In this document: piece after piece, positions 59,401 to 64,000 of the stretch | Layout: every line of letters starts with the position of its first letter | Numbering within the stretch: the first letter of the stretch is position 1 | Source: Ailanthus altissimus | Lineage: Eukaryota; Streptophyta; Magnoliopsida; Sapindales; Simaroubaceae | NCBI GenBank assembly: GCA_946807835.1 | Contig: OX327684.1 | Coordinates: forward strand, 17,446,501 to 17,510,500 | Length of the DNA stretch: 64,000 nt | Direction of reading: 5' to 3' | Notes under the pieces: model-generated | The model's database searches: none | What the model was told of the DNA's origin: nothing | Seen by the model: only the letters and a program-made list of their open reading frames with translations | Made by a program: the position numbers and the translations under genes

Positions 59401-62051
59401 AATGCTTACATGAGGTAATTAGTAAATACATGAGAAAATTGTGAACTGGCAACATATTTGATGTTGAAATGAAACACGTGTCATAACCTAGGAAAGAAAA
59501 AAAACCAACCGGAAAGTTGAGGAGGGAATCAATCAACGGTTTTTAAAGAGAAAACACTGAAAAACATCAAAAGAATTGGGTGCATTCTACTGTATTGGAA
59601 TAAAATTTCCAGTATTAATACCGTAGATAAATTGGTATATAATATTTATTAAAATAAAAAATTAATTTAATATTTAAAGAATTATGAAAAACTTAACCAA
59701 TTGTAGTCTGTAAAAGAAAAACAAAAATCGGTTGTAGTGGTTTAGAAAAACCAAAGAATGAAACCATCTAATGTGTTTAGAAAAATCAAGAAAAAAAAAG
59801 CAAAAACCGTCTTTCTCTTCTCTGACCTACGTCTCGTCGGTTTTCCATCACCGAATCCGAAGATCTATAATTTGTTTCGGCCAAAAGCACGCTGCACCAT
59901 CAACTTGTTCAGTCAAAAGAGAACATCGCTGCAAAGCCCTCAATCAGTCAACAGTTATCGACGTCTTGTCGCCCTTGATTTGCTGTATCGCCGACCGTTC
60001 GACAAACTCCATCGACCAGTCATCGTCCTCTAGTTAATAGGTATAATACAATGTCCTAATTTTTGCTTTAATTATTTTTATTATTTAATAATTTTAATAA
60101 AAAATCATAATAGCCTAATAACTATCTCAACAAATAAATATCAATCGTATCTGAGACAAAAGGTTTTTTTTTTTTTAAATCCATTGATATATGAGAACAA
60201 ATTTGAAAAGTTGAAGCAAGTTCAAAGTACAGTAAGTCAAAATACAGAATTTGAATATAGAAGGATAATGCATATGGATGACAGCTAAAGAAATTTGCAA
60301 AGGATACTTCTTGTGAATGAAACACTAGCAAATTTTCAAATTGGCAGTGCTTACATCTTTTGTCCGCAACATTGAATCACATATGCTGCCTATGGCAGTG
60401 TTTGCATCAACTCCAACTACAACAGCCTTTACTCTACCCGAAACCACAATTGTACCCTACAGTTAAAGTATTTGGTACTTGTTGATGCTAAGAACTACCT
60501 TGTATTTTCCTCCTGTCTTGACCCAATGCCACGGGTACCCAATAATGAACAATTCTCTACATTCATTCCAATTAGTTAGTTGAGATGTCTGTAATTAATA
60601 ATTATTTATTTTATTAGTTAATAATTTTAATAAAAATATCAAAATTATTATCAAAGTTATTGAGGTTGATCGATTTGCAACTTGTGGGTTTGCAAATTAT
60701 AATGGAGTATTATTTGGAATTTGGCAAATGTTTTGTAGTTCTCATTTTCTTCTCTTTTATCCTTGTAAACTTTTGATTTATTTATTTAATTTGTCCTGTT
60801 AACAAATGCACCTTCTTTAACACTCATTGATGAGCATTATTTATTTTCATTGGTTTCATGACATTAATTTAACTATTATTTTCAATGGATAGACATTTGT
60901 AAGTGATATCAATATGCGGGTGCCTTTGATTCCCATGTCTGTGTATTGTTCTCCTTAGTACTAAACTCACTAGATTAGAGAGCATTAGCTAAATATTTGA
61001 AACTGAAGAAGACAAATGCTTAAGCATGAAACTATACTTGAGACTAAAAATGAAAATTTTTGAAGCAATGCAGTTACCTGGTACCTTAAAGAAACTATTT
61101 GTTTTTCTAAATAGTTGTTATTTCATTATTTTTATATTCCTATTATTCTTCAACAACTAATTTTCCTACTAACTGTTTGTGGCCTTAGTTGTTGAAGTTG
61201 ACAGATCATGTTAGATTTAAATATTTTTTTTGGGCATATTTTAGTTTGTTATTTTTTTCTTGTTTAGAAGAGGACATCCAACAGTTGAGTTCATTTTGTC
61301 TACAATTGAAGAGGCAATCTTTGTTCATGCTATAGTATCAGAAAAGTGTGTAAAAGCTCACACTACTTTTTTTTTACAGTGTTGCATTTGATTTGCTTGA
61401 TATTTTTCTATCTATTCGTGCCAAATTGATATTATCTTGTTTATTTCTAGGCATATTAGTGCACTTCAGGTGATGACTTGGAAAGAGTATTAAAGCATTC
61501 TTTTAATAATGGTTTTAGCTTTAAACTTCTAGATTGTTGTTTGTTTAAATTATGTAGTTTAAATTCACATACCAAGAAAGCACATTTTATACCTTTTAAC
61601 CATTAAAGAAAATGAACTCAATGTGTTACAAGCTTGAGTGAGATTACCTTGGTTTTTCGGAATGAAATCTTTAAATAGTTTCAAATCGCAACAAAATAAA
61701 ATATATGTTTGATATCTATACCCTTCAATGTCCCTATAGGAAACAGCACCTACTGATCTAGCTATAAAAGATTCATATTTTGACTATTAGAATAATTAAC
61801 CATGCATAAGAGAGAGAAGATGATATGGTTGTATTAGAATCCTCTATTGCGAAACTTTCTCAATGAGGCTAAATATAAGATAAGAATTATGAATATAGTT
61901 AAGACTAAACTTAAAATCTGGGAACCTGAGAAAGCTTACCAATGAGATATCGATCTAGGCATTCCTGCTTCTTCTTCACATTCTTTCATAAGATTCTTAT
62001 AACAAATAATATTGTGGGGCTACAAAATAGTTGAGTTCTCATGACAAGGAC
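56445..62051. repeat. Duplicated block C'
   Basis: The second copy of 48,029-53,680, with small indels: for instance about 20 bp present at 48,216-48,236 are missing here, and about 12 bp (ATGGACCGTATG-type) are added near 57,326. The exon-like pieces of block C are preserved. Confidence 0.9.
60325..60456 (-). pseudogene. ECA3-like Ca2+-ATPase exon fragment, copy 2
   Basis: It reads GTIVVSGRVKAVVVGVDANT, then AIGSICDSMLRTKD, with an acceptor-like ACTGTAG before and a stop after. It is slightly closer to the ECA3 family than copy 1 because of the Ala. No other ECA3 exon lies nearby. Confidence 0.7.
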
Positions 62052-62212
62052 TATTGATTTTAATTATTAGACCATGAATTAAACTAAAAACTTGTTCAGT
62101 TCATCTACATTACTTAAAAAATGTGTTTCTTTATTTTAAATTTCTTTATGTTGCATGCACTTTGTCATATTTAATATTCATGCAGTAGATTGATGAATCT
62201 TAAATTGTATAG

Positions 62213-64000
62213 ATGAAAGACAAGAGGAAAAGAAATTTTGAAACTAACAATGATGGGAGTAAGAAGGTTGACATGAAGGAGAGTGAAGATAGAAGTAAGA
62301 AGAGTTCAAATTCTAAAAGACCACGACCTTGGATTGAGTTTTTGTAAGTCTTTGTGCGTGTATTTCGTTTTATGTGTCTGATTTAATTAAGCCATATGAC
62401 ATAACATAACCATATTATACTGACTTCAAAGTTTTATGTAATTTAATGTAGCAAGAAGGAAGCAAAATCACTGCGGGATCAAGGGATTAAAGTCAATAAA
62501 AAGGTGAATAGTTTTTATGAAATTGTCTTTGATGATTTGTTAAATTTGATTTAACACAATGAGTTATTATTGGAGATACCTTTAATTTGTATTTTTAGGA
62601 AAGGATAAATTTAGGCAATCGTTTCAGATGCTTGAGTAAGGAAGATAAGGCTCATTATAGCCAGATTAATGATGATTCAGTAGATAATAAGATAGAAGAA
62701 AATGATGGTGAGAAGAAGGAAGGAATTCGTACAAGATGTGCCCCAAATCGTTTTAAAACATTGATTGTAAAATTGTCAGATAAGCAAAAGAAAGCTGTTA
62801 CAAAGTTAGGATTTGGTAGTCTTCTTAATATCAAGTGTGGGCAATTGAGACGAGACTTATGTGCATGGTTAGTTGAAATGTATGATCCTTATACATCATG
62901 TATTTATTTGCACATGAGCACTTTCAAAGTCTCTGCACAAGATTTTGAGTATATTATGGGGATTAAAGATGGTGGAGTAGATGTCAATATAAGGATTGAA
63001 GATGGTGGCAAAGATGTAGATGTGGATGTTGACGATATGATTAATATGAATAATAAGTATTGCAATAAAATGGATACATTATATTGAAAACTTTGGAGGA
63101 AAATTTGGTTAGTAGCAAGGAAGTGAATGATGATTTTAAGAGAAGTTTTGTATTATTTACAATTTTGACAATTATTTTTCCTAAATCTGGGAATTATTTG
63201 TTGCCTATTTATCTGGTTCCATTGAAAGACACTGAAATCATAAAAGAGAAAAATTGGGCGACGTGGGCATTTAACGGTTTTGTCTATAGCATTAAAAAGT
63301 TTAAGGAGGGACGACAACAATATGTTAATGGTTGTATTCCGTTTTTAGAGGTAATAAAGTTTTTCTTTTACATACCCATGACATTTTTTTATATATAAAT
63401 ATGACATTATATTTACTGTATTGCTACATTATTGCTTTTAGAAATTATATTGTTACATTAACCATTTGATATTGCAGCTTTTTTATTTAGATAAAGTAAA
63501 ATTTGCTCACATACCTATCAATAAATGTCTAACTCTCATACAAGCATGGTCTGATAAAGATATACGTAACTTTATGGGTTTTCTTAAGAAGAATAACTGT
63601 TTTGACAGCACAAAGGTACAATATTTCATTATTTGTTTGTAATTAGGTAAAATATGATTTTATTAAAAAATAATTTAACATATCATTTAGATTCTATTAG
63701 GTTCATTTGAGACAAAAACATCCCCAAAAAATCACATGCCAAGAAACATTTGATGATAAAGTGAAGAAGCATGGAAAATAATTACATAAATGTAATAGTG
63801 AGAAAGAATTATCATTATTGAATCAGAAAGTCGATCGTATTGGGTTAGCAGTTGCTGATTTGCAATATACAATTGGTGACTTAAAGAGAGACAATTTGGA
63901 TAGTTATGTATTAGTTCAATGAGTACAATAGATAGTTGAAACAATTAAAGAGCATCTAGTCCCAAAGCAATCCAACTCATGCAGTAAGAAGATGGAAAGT
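62213..64000 (+). pseudogene. Ulp1-associated transposon-type gene, broken, 5' part
   Basis: Exons with good splice sites: 62,213-62,343 (MKDKRKRNFETNNDGSKKVD, basic), 62,452-62,503, 62,599 to about 63,087, a frameshifted continuation to 63,350, 63,478-63,615, and 63,701 to the window end. The middle exon contains APNRFKTLIVKLSDKQKKAV, GFGSLLNIKCGQLRRDLCAW and FEYIMGIKDGG. Later exons have NWATWAFNGFVYSIKKFKEG, LFYLDKVKFAHIPINKCLTL and a coiled-coil part (VDRIGLAVADLQ). This layout matches the N-terminal region of plant proteins that often end in a Ulp1 (C48) protease and ride on DNA transposons. Breaks: frameshift near 63,083; stops at 63,779, 63,920 and 63,929. A protease domain would lie beyond the window. 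Confidence 0.6.

Larger units (their letters stand above)
53682..62051. repeat. Segmental tandem duplication, copy 2 (A'-C', B deleted)
   Basis: A' (53,682-56,444) joins C' (56,445-62,051) at CTACTTAAGGGC. In copy 1 the A side continues CTACTTTTTTC and the C side is preceded by AACAAT, so the join shares only one T. The missing piece corresponds to 43,072-48,028 (4,957 bp). Confidence 0.9.

Overview
The window is AT-rich nuclear DNA from a plant, most likely a dicot. The evidence is a nuclear tRNA-Ser(GCU) without an encoded CCA, a spliced plant-specific DUF506 gene, an exon fragment of a plant ER/Golgi Ca2+-ATPase, and many plant-type Ty1/copia, Ty3/gypsy, hAT and Mutator-like elements. I cannot name the species. 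True genes are few: one clearly intact three-exon gene, one tRNA, and a small unassigned ORF present twice. Most of the rest is nested transposon sequence and decaying gene remnants.

Layout. 1-11,480: AT-rich flank, then a decayed minus-strand Ty3/gypsy element (integrase, RNase H, RT, protease, gag) with a degraded plus-strand coding remnant beyond the integrase. 11,481-15,846: two copia-type LTRs, each followed by a primer-binding site, with a solo LTR (13,142-14,479) in the internal region. 15,857-17,624: non-autonomous Mutator-like element with a perfect 10-bp target duplication. 17.6-24.5 kb: AT-rich, with a broken MBD-like gene (20.0-21.2 kb), minisatellites and a GC-rich island. 24,582-26,066: foldback-like element. 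26,404-29,779: hAT element with a perfect 8-bp target duplication and a dead transposase. 29.8-32.8 kb: AT-rich, with a broken unknown gene and a MITE.

32,812-41,379: one complete minus-strand copia element bounded by TAACT duplications. Inside it sit a solo LTR (37,208-38,644, perfect ATGCT duplication) and a long-TIR Mutator-like element (39,865-41,139).

40,328-62,051: a large tandem segmental duplication. Copy 1 is A (40,328-43,071), B (43,072-48,028) and C (48,029-53,680). Copy 2 is A' (53,682-56,444) joined directly to C' (56,445-62,051). The 4,957-bp segment B, which carries the tRNA-Ser gene and the whole DUF506 gene, is missing from copy 2. 62,213-64,000: N-terminal part of a multi-exon, Ulp1-associated, transposon-related pseudogene that runs off the window.

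The main story is layered genome history: transposon insertion, nesting, tandem duplication starting inside a transposon inverted repeat, then loss of two genes from one copy. I found no operon, CRISPR array or organelle insertion.
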